Below are positions 1-8,205 of a DNA stretch of 64,000 bases, piece by piece. The position numbers were made by a program, and so were the translations under genes. The stretch is from UBA11612 sp963662375. Its GTDB lineage: Bacteria; Pseudomonadota; Alphaproteobacteria; Rhodospirillales; Rhodospirillaceae. The notes beneath the pieces were generated by a model. The model made no database searches and was not told where the DNA came from. It saw nothing but the letters and a program-made list of their open reading frames with translations. The DNA lies in NCBI GenBank assembly GCA_963662375.2, contig CAXXRP010000015.1, positions 248,001-312,000 on the forward strand. Reading direction: 5' to 3'. Numbering within the stretch: position 1 is the first letter of the stretch; each line of letters opens with the position of its first letter.

Positions 1-2
1 GT

Positions 3-1094
3 GCGCGGTCGAAGTATGAAACCGATGTTATGCGCGGGCCTATCGGTGAGCCCAATGCGCTCTATGCGTCCGGGCCGGGCGCCATCCGTGCGCCGATCCA
101 TGCCCTGGAAGGGATGATCACCCCCAACAGTCTGCACTTTGAAATCACTCATAACGGAATTCCCGATATCGATCCCAATCAACATCGGTTGATCATTCAC
201 GGGCTGGTGAAACGGCCGTTGTCGTTCAGCGTCGAGGCGTTGTCGCGTTATCCGATGACCTCGCGCATCAGTTTTGTGGAGTGCGCGGGCAACAGCGGCG
301 CGCTGATTTCACCGAGGGCCGTGCCGGGCACGGCGCAGACTTTGCACGGGCTGGTGTCTTGCGCCGAATGGACCGGGGTTTCGCTCGCGGTGCTGCTAGC
401 CGAGGCCGGGGTTGATCCCAAGGCGAAGTGGATGCTGGCCGAGGCGGCGGACCCGTCGTCGGTGTCGCGCTCGGTGCCGATCGAGAAGGCGATGGATGAC
501 GCGATGATCGCGCTCTATCAGAACGGTGAGCGCATCCGGCCGTCGAACGGCTATCCCGTGCGCCTGCTGCTGCCCGGCTATCAGGGCAACATGAACGTCA
601 AATGGCTGCGGCAACTCAAACTCACCGAAGGGCCGAGCCAGACGCGCTATGAAACCTCGCGCTATTCGCTGCTGCTGAAGGGCGGACTCGTGGCGCAATA
701 CAAGTTTCCGCTGGATGCGAAGTCGGTGATCGTCCGGCCCTCGCCTGGGGTGGGGATGGCCGGCCCCGGGCTTTACGAAATTTCCGGTATCGCCTGGTCG
801 GGCCACGGCAAAGTGCGCAAGGTGGAAGTTTCCGCCGACGGCGGGCAAAGCTGGGCCGAGGCGGTGTTGTCCGGGCCGGTGATGAGCAAAGCGGTGACGC
901 GCTTTCGCATGCCGTGGCGCTGGGGCGGATCGTCAGCGGTGCTGCAAAGCCGGGTGACCGACGAGACCGGTTACGAGCAGCCGACCCGTGATAAATTGAT
1001 CGCGGCGCGCGGCAGCAAAAACTTTTATCACTGCAACTGTATTTCCAGTTGGGCGGTGGACGGCGAAGGGAGCGTGACCCATGTCTACGCATAA
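3..1094 (+). CDS. soxC: SoxC-like sulfite/sulfane dehydrogenase molybdopterin subunit, 5' end outside window
   Basis: The reading frame is open from base 3 and the protein is missing its Tat signal region, so the gene starts upstream of the window. It matches the sulfite-oxidase/SoxC fold: an N-terminal molybdopterin domain with the motif FVECAGNSG, whose Cys is the Mo ligand in this family, followed by a C-terminal dimerisation domain (about residues 230-340) with the SADGGQSW segment. In the family it oxidises sulfite or protein-bound sulfane sulfur in the periplasm and passes electrons to a cytochrome c. The next gene is such a cytochrome and overlaps it by 14 bases. No soxXYZAB genes are visible downstream, so it may act as a stand-alone sulfite dehydrogenase (SorAB-like) rather than in a full Sox system. 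Confidence 0.85.
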   Translation, partial: ARSKYETDVMRGPIGEPNALYASGPGAIRAPIHALEGMITPNSLHFEITHNGIPDIDPNQHRLIIHGLVKRPLSFSVEALSRYPMTSRISFVECAGNSGALISPRAVPGTAQTLHGLVSCAEWTGVSLAVLLAEAGVDPKAKWMLAEAADPSSVSRSVPIEKAMDDAMIALYQNGERIRPSNGYPVRLLLPGYQGNMNVKWLRQLKLTEGPSQTRYETSRYSLLLKGGLVAQYKFPLDAKSVIVRPSPGVGMAGPGLYEISGIAWSGHGKVRKVEVSADGGQSWAEAVLSGPVMSKAVTRFRMPWRWGGSSAVLQSRVTDETGYEQPTRDKLIAARGSKNFYHCNCISSWAVDGEGSVTHVYA

Positions 1095-1686
1095 GGTGAT
1101 GCGCGGTGCGGTATTGGTCGCGACGGTGGTTGCACTCGCGGCCTGCGATAATCAAGGCGCACCGGAGACCGCGCAGACTGAGTCCATGGCGCGGAAGCAA
1201 ATTGCCGAAGGTCCCAATTTGGGCGTCGAGCTCAGCCACGAAGATTTGGCGGCTTGGGATATCGCCATTGGTCCCGACGGATCGAACTTGCCGCCCGGCG
1301 GGGCGACGGCGGCGGACGGCAAGGGCTTATATGTCGAGCAGTGCGCCTCGTGTCACGGTATGGACGGCGAGGGCGGTGCGGCGGACCGGCTGGTCGGCGG
1401 CATCGGTTCGCTGGCCGGCGATGCGCCGGTGAAAACCGTGGGCAGCTATTGGCCTTATGCGACCACTTTGTTCGATTTCATCCGCCGGTCGATGCCGCTG
1501 AACGCGCCGCAGTCCTTGAGCGATCAACAGGTCTACGCGCTGTCGGCTTATATCCTCTCCATGAACGGGCTGGTGGGCGAGGGCGACAAAATGAACGCCG
1601 AGACCCTGCCGGCGGTGGTAATGCCGAACCGCGGCGCCTTTGTTCAGGTCTATCCCGGCACCCTGGAGTCCGTCATTGCAGAGTAG
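1081..1686 (+). CDS. Mono-heme cytochrome c, SoxD/SorB-like partner of the SoxC homologue
   Basis: A 201-residue exported cytochrome. It begins with a hydrophobic stretch ending in a lipobox-like ALAAC (Cys22), which suggests a lipoprotein, and carries one heme motif, CASCH, at residues 88-92. A Met-rich stretch further on (MPLNAP, MPNRGAFV) may supply the axial Met. Similarity to SoxD lies in the YWPYATTLFDFIRRSMP segment and in the end MPNRGAFVQVYPG. Classical SoxD is a di-heme protein nearly twice as long, so this is a one-domain form. Its start lies inside soxC, indicating translational coupling, and its likely job is to accept electrons from the molybdoenzyme and pass them to the respiratory chain. 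Confidence 0.82.
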   Translation: MSTHKVMRGAVLVATVVALAACDNQGAPETAQTESMARKQIAEGPNLGVELSHEDLAAWDIAIGPDGSNLPPGGATAADGKGLYVEQCASCHGMDGEGGAADRLVGGIGSLAGDAPVKTVGSYWPYATTLFDFIRRSMPLNAPQSLSDQQVYALSAYILSMNGLVGEGDKMNAETLPAVVMPNRGAFVQVYPGTLESVIAE

Positions 1687-1728
1687 TGATAGATTACGCG
1701 CGAGCAGGCATGTTGAGGGAGCGCGCGT

Positions 1729-2295
1729 ATGTCGGACGCTAAAACCGAGATAGACACCAGCCGGCCGGTGCACAACATCACCAAGGACACCATCCAGGGG
1801 GTGGCGGATTTGATGTTCGCGCCGTGGGTCAAGGAACTGGAACTCGAGTGGCTGGAGGTGGAGAAGGGCCGGGTGCTGCCGAACGCAACGGTGATTCACT
1901 GCGCGCGCGATCCGCGCGACACCTGCTTATCGCTGTTCAAGAATTATTTGGTGTCCAATGCCTACGTCTATGCCTGCGATCTGAAGGAACTTGGCCGTTA
2001 TTATAATGCTTATGCCGCGCTTATGGATCATTGGCGGGCGACATTGCCGAACTTTATTTACGAGCTGCATTACGACGACCTCGTCTCCAACCAAGAGATC
2101 GAAACCCGCAAACTTCTGGAACGTTGTGGCCTGACGTGGGACGATGCTTGCCTGGATTTCCACCAAACCGAACGGGCGGTGCGCACCGCCAGCGCGCCCC
2201 AAGTGCGCCGGCCCATGTATAAGAACTCCGTGGCCCTATGGCGGGTTTATGAAAAACAATTGACACCGCTCCTAGATACATTGGGCGAGGTCTGA
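1729..2295 (+). pseudogene. Chimeric ORF: thioesterase-like N-terminus fused to sulfotransferase C-terminus
   Basis: The 188-residue ORF reads as two proteins. Residues 1 to about 50 (including FAPWVKELELEW and VEKGRV) resemble the start of PaaI-type hot-dog thioesterases. From about residue 51 (PNATVIHCARDPRDTC) to the end it matches the C-terminal half of sulfotransferases, including the 3'-phosphate-binding RDPRDT segment and the AVRTAS...VRRPMY region. The N-terminal 5'-phosphosulfate loop needed to bind PAPS is absent, and so is the rest of the thioesterase. The simplest explanation is a deletion that joined two neighbouring genes in frame near base 1876. A working enzyme is unlikely. 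The following gene begins only one base after its stop. Confidence 0.6.
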
Positions 2296-2296
2296 A

Positions 2297-3880
2297 TTGG
2301 GAACCACGCGCCTACTGAGTACAGTCGCACTCGTGGCATTCCTGTTTTTCGATGTTGGCGCCGCTGCGGCGGACACCGTTCTCCATCGGGGCAACAGGTC
2401 CGAGCCAGCAGCGCTGGACCCGCACAAGATCAATACACTTTATGAAGCTAATGTTGCCCAGGATCTGTTTGAGGGCCTGACGGCCTATGACGCCGCAGGA
2501 GACATTATTCCCGCAGTCGCAGCGGCGTGGGACGTAAGCGCTGATGGTAGGCACTATACCTTTTATTTACGCGACGATCTGACGTGGTCCGACGGTACGC
2601 CAATTACATCAGGCGATGTCGTTTTTTCGTTTCACCGGCTGATGAAGCCGGAAACCGCGGCGGTATTCGCCCAGCTGTTTTATCTCGTAAAAAACGGCCG
2701 TGAGGTGAATACCGGCGCTGCCCCGGTGAACGCACTAGCGGTACGCGCGACCGGTGAATACACGGTTGAAATCGATTTGATCGGCCCGGCACCATATTTT
2801 CCACAAATTCTTGCGAACGGATTTGCCTCAGTTGTTCCGCGCCATGCCGTCGAAAAATACGGTGAGGACTGGGCAACCCCCGGAACCATGATTTCCAACG
2901 GAGCGTTTACCCTGAAGCAGTGGGCGCCTCAGGACCGCATAGAGATCGCGCGTAATGACCGATTCCACGACGCGGAAAATGTGGCTCTGGATCGGGTGGT
3001 CTACTATCCCACCGAGGACACTGTCTCGGCCGTCGCCCGGTTCCGCGCAGGTGATTTGGATGTCCAATTTGGATTTGCGCCGGAGCAGGCGGAAACACTG
3101 CGCGAAATGCTTTCTAACCAAGTACATCTAACGCCGGCGCTGGCGACGTTTTATCTGACTCTCAACACCACGCGGGGCAACTTGAGCGACAAGCGGGTGC
3201 GTAGGGCGTTGTCGCTGGCTATAGACCGGCAAATCATAACGTTCAAGGTCCGCGGAATCGGCGAGGGACCGGCCATGAGTTTTGTGCCGCCGGTGACGGC
3301 AGGGTACGAACCCGCACTGGCTGATTTCGCAGAAATGTCCATGGACGAGAGGCGCGAGGAAGCTGCGCAACTGTTGCGCGAGGCGGGGTATGGGCCGGAT
3401 CGCCCGCTGAAGCTTGCCTTCGCCTACGCCAGCGCCCCCGAAAACCGCCGCCTGGCGGTGATCATAGCTGCCATGTGGAAGCGTGTCAGTGTGGAGACCG
3501 TGCTGCATAACCGTGAGGGTAAAATCCATTTCTCCGGTCTGCGGCAGGGCGACTTTGAAGTCGCATTTGTTGGTTGGAGCGCAGACTACAATGATGCGTC
3601 CACATTCCTGTACGTGCTCCAGTCTACTACCGTCAATGCCAACTACAGCCGCTACAACAACCCCGAATACGACGCACTTATGATTGATGCTGGGCAAACA
3701 GCGAATGCGGCCGTCCGCGCGGAGCTTATGCGCCGTGCGGAGTCTCTCATGCTGGCGGACCAGCCGATCATCCCGCTTTATTTCGATGTGACCAAATACC
3801 TAGTGGCGTGGCACGTGAAGGGCTGGGTTGACAATGCGGTGGACGCGCATCTCAGTCGGTATTTAAGTATTGAGAGATAG
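2297..3880 (+). CDS. ABC transporter substrate-binding protein, family 5 (oligopeptide/OppA type)
   Basis: A 527-residue periplasmic binding protein with a TTG start one base after the preceding stop. An N-terminal signal peptide (hydrophobic core ALVAFLFF, cleavage near AAA-AD) is followed by the family-5 signature region (RGNRSEPAALDPHKI, LFEGLTAYD, WSDGTPITSGDVVFSF). This family captures peptides, nickel or similar ligands in the periplasm for an ABC importer. No permease or ATPase genes follow, so it is an orphan in this window and the substrate cannot be set from sequence. Its position directly after a chimeric remnant suggests that an operon partner may have been lost upstream. Confidence 0.88.
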   Translation: MGTTRLLSTVALVAFLFFDVGAAAADTVLHRGNRSEPAALDPHKINTLYEANVAQDLFEGLTAYDAAGDIIPAVAAAWDVSADGRHYTFYLRDDLTWSDGTPITSGDVVFSFHRLMKPETAAVFAQLFYLVKNGREVNTGAAPVNALAVRATGEYTVEIDLIGPAPYFPQILANGFASVVPRHAVEKYGEDWATPGTMISNGAFTLKQWAPQDRIEIARNDRFHDAENVALDRVVYYPTEDTVSAVARFRAGDLDVQFGFAPEQAETLREMLSNQVHLTPALATFYLTLNTTRGNLSDKRVRRALSLAIDRQIITFKVRGIGEGPAMSFVPPVTAGYEPALADFAEMSMDERREEAAQLLREAGYGPDRPLKLAFAYASAPENRRLAVIIAAMWKRVSVETVLHNREGKIHFSGLRQGDFEVAFVGWSADYNDASTFLYVLQSTTVNANYSRYNNPEYDALMIDAGQTANAAVRAELMRRAESLMLADQPIIPLYFDVTKYLVAWHVKGWVDNAVDAHLSRYLSIER

Positions 3881-4160
3881 GGCGGACCGGTCGCAATCCA
3901 CAAACGACTAGCGTTTGCTCTCATTAAATTCCTTGAGCCCGTTGAGAATAGGCTCGCGCAGGGGGGATCTGGTTTTTCAATCAGGTCGATTCTCGGCGAT
4001 TTCATACCGCTCCCCCAACCCGTAAAGCGCTTACAAGATTGTCCACGTTTTTCAGTCTTAGGTCAGGTATGACACGGGGAGACCACCAGTTGAGGGTCGT
4101 GGAGATTTCAAACCGGCTCGCGCCCAGAAGGCGCGCACGCACGTACGCCTCAATCACTGT

Positions 4161-4192
4161 ATTAATGGCGTTCATTATTAATGGCGTTCATT
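4161..4192. repeat. Perfect 16-bp tandem duplication in the acuI upstream region
   Basis: The unit ATTAATGGCGTTCATT occurs twice head to tail, about 80 bases before the acuI start. It lies in the 390-base gap 3881-4270, which otherwise shows no convincing gene. The duplication could double a regulator site or be simple slippage. Confidence 0.85.
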
Positions 4193-4270
4193 ATGCAGGT
4201 TATGGTTTGTATGCTGATTTTCCGGAGACCTTTTCCGTTCCGGCGTGTGCATTAACTCAGGAGACCCTCT

Positions 4271-5263
4271 ATGGCTGATACGTTCCGCGCTTTTGTCGCC
4301 GACGAGATCGACGGCGCCTACACCGGCGGCTTCCGCGAACTGAGCCTCGCCGATCTTCCGGACGAGAAAGTGCTGGTGGACATCTCCCACTCCAGCCTGA
4401 ACTACAAGGACGGGCTAGCGGTGACCGGCAAGGGCAAGATCGCCCGCAAGTTTCCCATGGTGTGCGGAATCGACATGGTGGGCACTGTGACTGAGTCCGC
4501 TGACGATCGATTCAAGACCGGCGATCTTGTGCTGGGCACGGGCCGGGGCATGTCGGAAACCGTGTGGGGTGGCTATGCCGCGCGCATGCGGTTCGATCCG
4601 GACATCCTAACGAAAGTACCGGCCGGCTTTACGGCAGAGAAGGTTATGGCCATCGGCACGGCGGGCTACACCGCCATGCTTGCGGTCATGGCGCTTGAGC
4701 GTGCAGGCGTGAAGCCCGATCAGGGCGAGGTCTTGGTGACGGGTGCGGCCGGTGGTGTGGGGTCTGTGGCCACCGCTGTTCTTTCCAAGCTTGGGCACAA
4801 GGTGACGGCGTCCACGGGCCGTGCCGAGACCCATGATTATCTGAAATCTCTCGGCGCGTCGGACTTTATCGCCCGCACCGATATGGCGCGAACGGCCAAG
4901 CCGCTGGAGAAAGCGCGTTGGGCGGCGGCGATAGATAGCGTCGGCGGGCAAACTCTGGCGACTGTATTGGCGCAGACCAAAGAAGAGGGGGTGGTGGCGG
5001 CTTGCGGGCTCGCGGGCGGAACCGACCTGCCAACATCGGTTATGCCGTTCATCCTGCGCGGTGTAAAGCTTTTGGGGATCATCTATTTTCCCGCCGCCGC
5101 GGCGTTGCGGGCGGCGGCATGGAAGCGCTTGGCGGTGGATTTGGATCAATCCAAGCTTGACGCTATAACTACTATGGAGCCGCTGTCCGACATTCGCGCG
5201 CTGGCGGAGAAAATTCTCAAGGGCCAGACGTGCGGGCGCTTGGTCATCGACGTGAATAAGTAA
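4271..5263 (+). CDS. acuI: Acrylyl-CoA reductase / YhdH-family quinone oxidoreductase
   Basis: A 330-residue medium-chain dehydrogenase/reductase without zinc-ligand motifs. The N-terminal GroES-like domain includes the SSLNYKDGLAVTGKGKI segment typical of YhdH/AcuI, and a Rossmann domain carries the NADPH motif GAAGGVGSVA at about residue 157. Members reduce acrylyl-CoA to propionyl-CoA with NADPH, detoxifying acrylate made from DMSP or 3-hydroxypropionate. The start has a good Shine-Dalgarno (AGGAG, 7-base spacing). No other DMSP genes flank it, so the substrate is inferred from family only. It is monocistronic here. Confidence 0.85.
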   Translation: MADTFRAFVADEIDGAYTGGFRELSLADLPDEKVLVDISHSSLNYKDGLAVTGKGKIARKFPMVCGIDMVGTVTESADDRFKTGDLVLGTGRGMSETVWGGYAARMRFDPDILTKVPAGFTAEKVMAIGTAGYTAMLAVMALERAGVKPDQGEVLVTGAAGGVGSVATAVLSKLGHKVTASTGRAETHDYLKSLGASDFIARTDMARTAKPLEKARWAAAIDSVGGQTLATVLAQTKEEGVVAACGLAGGTDLPTSVMPFILRGVKLLGIIYFPAAAALRAAAWKRLAVDLDQSKLDAITTMEPLSDIRALAEKILKGQTCGRLVIDVNK

Positions 5264-5333
5264 GAGCGGCCCGCAGCTCGCTCGTGCCGATTCTGATGGC
5301 AGCCGTCCTTGTTGTGACGGGCGCCTAGCCTTC

Positions 5334-5622
5334 TTACAGCTCACCGCCCTCGCCTAGCACTTCGCCAGGCCGGTCACTCAGAAATTTCAAAACCAACGCG
5401 CGGCGGAAACACCGCGCCTGCAAGCGCCCACCCCATCGTATGCCGGTTGCGTTCTAAGGCCATGCGCCGCCTGAGCCACGCAAAGGCAGCCATGGAGAGC
5501 AATGAGATCAAAGGGTAGAGCCCAGGCTGCAATGATACCGATCGTAAGGTGTCCGGGCCGGAAGGTTGCAACCGGTGGGCGGTGGTGGTAGGGCGGTGTT
5601 CGCCGGATTTGTGACGCCGCAT
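5334..5622 (-). pseudogene. Possible small two-helix membrane protein with a frameshift
   Basis: On the minus strand a reading frame contains two likely membrane segments (LYPLISLLSMAAFAWL and GWALAGAVFPP) around a basic turn. After FPP the frame drops into a short tail, but a +1 shift near base 5402 continues smoothly as ALVLKFLSDRPGEVLGEGG and ends at a TAA at 5334-5336. This pattern resembles tiny inner-membrane proteins with a G-x-FPP helix. The upstream start is uncertain. It is either a broken small gene, a sequencing slip or chance. The rest of 5264-5711 shows no gene. Confidence 0.3.
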
Positions 5623-5711
5623 ATAATCATTGTTTTGCCGCTCCTTGGGGCTTTACGTTGCGTGCAGCCTGACTCCCGGGGGAGTACGGCGAGGGAAGAG
5701 TTAAAGCCTGA

Positions 5712-7067
5712 ATGAACATTTTGATGTATGTGCCGCGCATCGTGCGCCGATGGTTCACCAACGGTGTATTCCGGCGGATCTTCAAGAACGCGGGGCTTAT
5801 GCTGACCGGGCGCGTGACGACCGGTTTCTTCAGTCTGGGCACGTTGAGCCTCGCCGCTCACAGCCTTGGTGTCGAGGAGTTTGGCATCTTGGTTCTTGTG
5901 CAGTCGTACGTGTTGGTGATCACTGCCTTGACCACATTTCAATCCTGGCAGGCCGTAATTCGCTACGGCGCGGCTTGTTTGGACAGCAACAATACCTTCG
6001 CGCTGCAGGCGCTCGTGAAATTCACAACGCTGCTCGATGTTGTTGGGGTCGTCTTGGGCTCGTTGGTGGCGTGCTTCGCCGCGCCGTATGTCGGACCGTA
6101 TGTCGGTTGGAACGAGGACGTGATCTCCTATGCTCAGCCGTTCAGCTTTCTGATTCTGTTTACCATTGTCGCAACACCGACGGGATTGCTTAGGCTTTAC
6201 GACCGTTTCGATCTGCTTGCCATTCACACGGTCGTGACGCCGGCGCTGCGTTTTGTGGGTGTCGGGATCGCAGCGTTCCTATCGGCGCCGTTTTGGACGT
6301 ATCTACTGGCGTACTTCGTCGCCGGTGCAGCCGGAGGTAGCCTGCTGCTATTTCTTGGCTGGCGCGAAATCTATCGCGATGGTCGCCTCAAAGGCATCGG
6401 CTTTTCCTTCACCGGTTTGACCGCGCCACACGGCGGCATCTGGCGGTTCTGCATCTATTCCAATTTACACGCTTCGTTGCAGGTGATCAGCGCCCACATG
6501 AGCACCTTTCTCGTCGGTATTGTGGCGGGGCCGGCCGCAGCGGGCCTGTTCAAGATCGGCCGCGATGTGGCGACGGCGTTGACCAAGCCGGCGGAACTTT
6601 TGAATCAATCCATCTATCCCGAATTCGCGCGCCTGGGCAGCAAGAGCGGTTGGGACCAGTTCGCGAATTTGATTTTACGCGGCGGCGCTTTAGCTGGCTG
6701 CGCCGGCGCGGTGCTCCTGGCGCTTACCTTCGCATTCGGACAGCCGTTTCTGGTCTTCTTCTTCGGCGTGCCGTTCGCTGACGCCTATCTGGCGCTGGTC
6801 TTACTGGTGGCGTCCGCGGTTATTACCGTCGCCGGCTTCCCGCTGGACCCGGCGCTCTATGCCATGGGCCGGCCGAGCATTCCTTTACGGATCGACGTCG
6901 TCTCGATTTTGGTTATTTTTATGCCGCTGCTGTTAGTGTTCACGCATCTTTTCGGTCCGACCGGTGCGGGAGCGGCGACGTTGGTGAGTGCGACGTTTAC
7001 GTTCGGGTCCATGGCCGTTTTCACCACAATTCAATTGCGCCAGCGTGTTGTGTATGCGGGCAGCTAG
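5712..7067 (+). CDS. Polysaccharide/lipid-linked oligosaccharide flippase (Wzx/MATE-like)
   Basis: A 451-residue integral membrane protein with about a dozen hydrophobic segments. The N-terminal part (GLMLTGRVTTGFFSLGTLSLAAHSLG...FG) matches the start of the polysaccharide-synthesis flippase family (MOP superfamily). These proteins move lipid-linked sugar units across the inner membrane for O-antigen, capsule or teichuronic-type polymers. No glycosyltransferase or polymerase gene neighbours it, so the polymer cannot be predicted. The start codon is assigned at ATG 5712; the next in-frame ATG is four codons later. Confidence 0.82.
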   Translation: MNILMYVPRIVRRWFTNGVFRRIFKNAGLMLTGRVTTGFFSLGTLSLAAHSLGVEEFGILVLVQSYVLVITALTTFQSWQAVIRYGAACLDSNNTFALQALVKFTTLLDVVGVVLGSLVACFAAPYVGPYVGWNEDVISYAQPFSFLILFTIVATPTGLLRLYDRFDLLAIHTVVTPALRFVGVGIAAFLSAPFWTYLLAYFVAGAAGGSLLLFLGWREIYRDGRLKGIGFSFTGLTAPHGGIWRFCIYSNLHASLQVISAHMSTFLVGIVAGPAAAGLFKIGRDVATALTKPAELLNQSIYPEFARLGSKSGWDQFANLILRGGALAGCAGAVLLALTFAFGQPFLVFFFGVPFADAYLALVLLVASAVITVAGFPLDPALYAMGRPSIPLRIDVVSILVIFMPLLLVFTHLFGPTGAGAATLVSATFTFGSMAVFTTIQLRQRVVYAGS

Positions 7068-7118
7068 CCGGAGACTGGTCCACCTCGTGAGCGTCATAAA
7101 AGAAAGCGCCGGAACTTT

Positions 7119-7382
7119 TCAGTTTCGCCGCAAGTTTGCTGGGGTTGTGGGGTGGGGAGGGAGGAGAGACGCCCCAGCGTTGAAATCAGTGAGTTTCGGC
7201 GGGCGCGGCCGGCGCACCATCTTATCAGATGTGCCCTCGTGATAGGCCCAAAGTGCGGCCACCATATGCGGCCCGTAAGCCGTCGCCAGGTATTCCAACT
7301 CCTGCGAATCCTGACCGGATTTCGCGTGCCCGGAGGAGGCACTGCGGTTGGCTTGGGATGAGGGCGGTTTTTCTCCCGGCAT
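7119..7382 (-). CDS. Small hypothetical protein, 87 residues
   Basis: The minus-strand frame from ATG 7380-7382 has a GGAG ribosome-binding site seven bases upstream, which is why this start is preferred over a longer one at 7451. The protein has a Ser/Gln-rich, probably disordered head, a compact middle (ELEYLATAYGPHMVAALWAY) that could form an amphipathic helix, and a Pro/Arg-rich tail. I recognise no family. Two palindromes lie upstream at 7457-7491. It sits in the 1.1-kb space between the flippase and nrdA. Confidence 0.4.
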   Translation of the reverse strand: MPGEKPPSSQANRSASSGHAKSGQDSQELEYLATAYGPHMVAALWAYHEGTSDKMVRRPRPPKLTDFNAGASLLPPHPTTPANLRRN

Positions 7383-7456
7383 ATTCGAGCTCCAGAGGGC
7401 GGACCGAAGTTCACCCCGTAAATTCACTGGAGCCCTCTTTCCCCGGAGCAATTAAC

Positions 7457-7491
7457 GATTCGTGAATCAAGGTTAACGGAGATCGTTAACC
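7457..7491. promoter_or_regulatory. Two adjacent palindromes upstream of the 87-residue ORF
   Basis: GATTC-GT-GAATC (7457-7468) is followed by GGTTAACG-5 nt-CGTTAACC (7471-7491). Both are perfect inverted repeats. They could be operator sites. The TTAA half-sites resemble CtrA half-sites, but the spacing is nine rather than the usual seven bases. Confidence 0.4.
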
Positions 7492-7806
7492 CTCTCGCGG
7501 ACAGCGCACATTTCTCTGTGTTTTTGCCAACGAAACGAGCGGTATTATAATTAGTTTTCAAACACTTATAGGAATCTTCCTGGAACAGGCGTTTCGTCCG
7601 CTTGTCTCCTGCTCGGACGCAATCTTGGTTGCCGCACCCCGCCGCCGGTCTGGCGGCCTGGGATTGTGGCGCGAATCGGCGCCAGTTCCGGGCCGCATCA
7701 ACACTGATCCGGGCCTCACCGTTGGCGCTCGTCTATGCGGGTGCATGGGGGCCCGATGAGGGCCGGCGGAGGTCGGTGTGGGGTAAATCGGCACTCCGAT
7801 TCGTAC

Positions 7807-7897
7807 AGAATCTTAATTCCTTGGTGATCTTTTTTAAGATTCTACCGCACAACGTCAAGATATTGTATTAAATCTGCACCCCCACCCCAAAATCTTG
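7807..7897. promoter_or_regulatory. Cluster of AAGATT/AATCTT inverted repeats in the nrdA upstream region
   Basis: A perfect 10-bp inverted repeat, AGAATCTTAA (7807-7816) and TTAAGATTCT (7834-7843), is followed by CAAGAT (7856-7861) and ATCTTG (7892-7897). The same short core thus occurs four times in alternating orientation 310-400 bases before nrdA, next to a C-rich tract. It may be a regulator binding region for the ribonucleotide reductase operon. It does not fit the NrdR box consensus I know. Confidence 0.45.
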
Positions 7898-8117
7898 TTG
7901 ACCAGAGTCCGAACCACATACACCATGCGTAGCGGCATAACGAACAGATGCTACTGCATCTAGGGGTGTTAGCGGAAAAGGGGCTGTTTAGGCGACCCGA
8001 TACGCGGAGAATCGGCGAATCCGGGTCAATCCACGGAACGAAGCCATTGCAGTCTTAAGGACTACTTCCAGTCACGCTTGGTACCCCGTTTATTTTTAAT
8101 GGGATGTCGGCGGGGCA

Positions 8118-8134
8118 CGGGGTTCGATTCCCCG
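8118..8134 (+). other. tRNA T-arm-like hairpin in the nrdA leader
   Basis: CGGGG-TTCGATT-CCCCG has the 5-bp stem and 7-base loop (TTCRANY) of a tRNA or tmRNA T-arm. It lies 72 bases before the nrdA ATG. I could not find matching D-arm, anticodon arm or acceptor strand, so it is not called a tRNA; it could be a tRNA 3'-end relic or part of a leader RNA. The rest of 7900-8200 also contains a nested hairpin near 7993-8027. Confidence 0.35.
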
Positions 8135-8205
8135 CGGGCCAGGATGTTGATGTTTTCACCGAGTCGGTGTGGCCGCCTCGGCTTGTTTAGGGGAGAGGGA
8201 TCCAG

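Noticed and set aside
396..1239. Long minus-strand ORFs opposite soxC (150 and 205 codons)
   Set aside because: They are antisense shadows of a GC-rich coding gene; composition is Arg/Pro/His-rich with no domain.
7471..7491. CtrA binding site
   Set aside because: TTAA half-sites are present but spaced nine rather than seven bases.
7740..8142. Possible tmRNA gene ending in the T-arm at 8118-8134
   Set aside because: GGCCCG near 7747 could pair with CGGGCC near 8135, but the conserved tmRNA 5' region and an alphaproteobacterial tag sequence (ANDN...) are not present, and this group normally has a permuted two-piece tmRNA.
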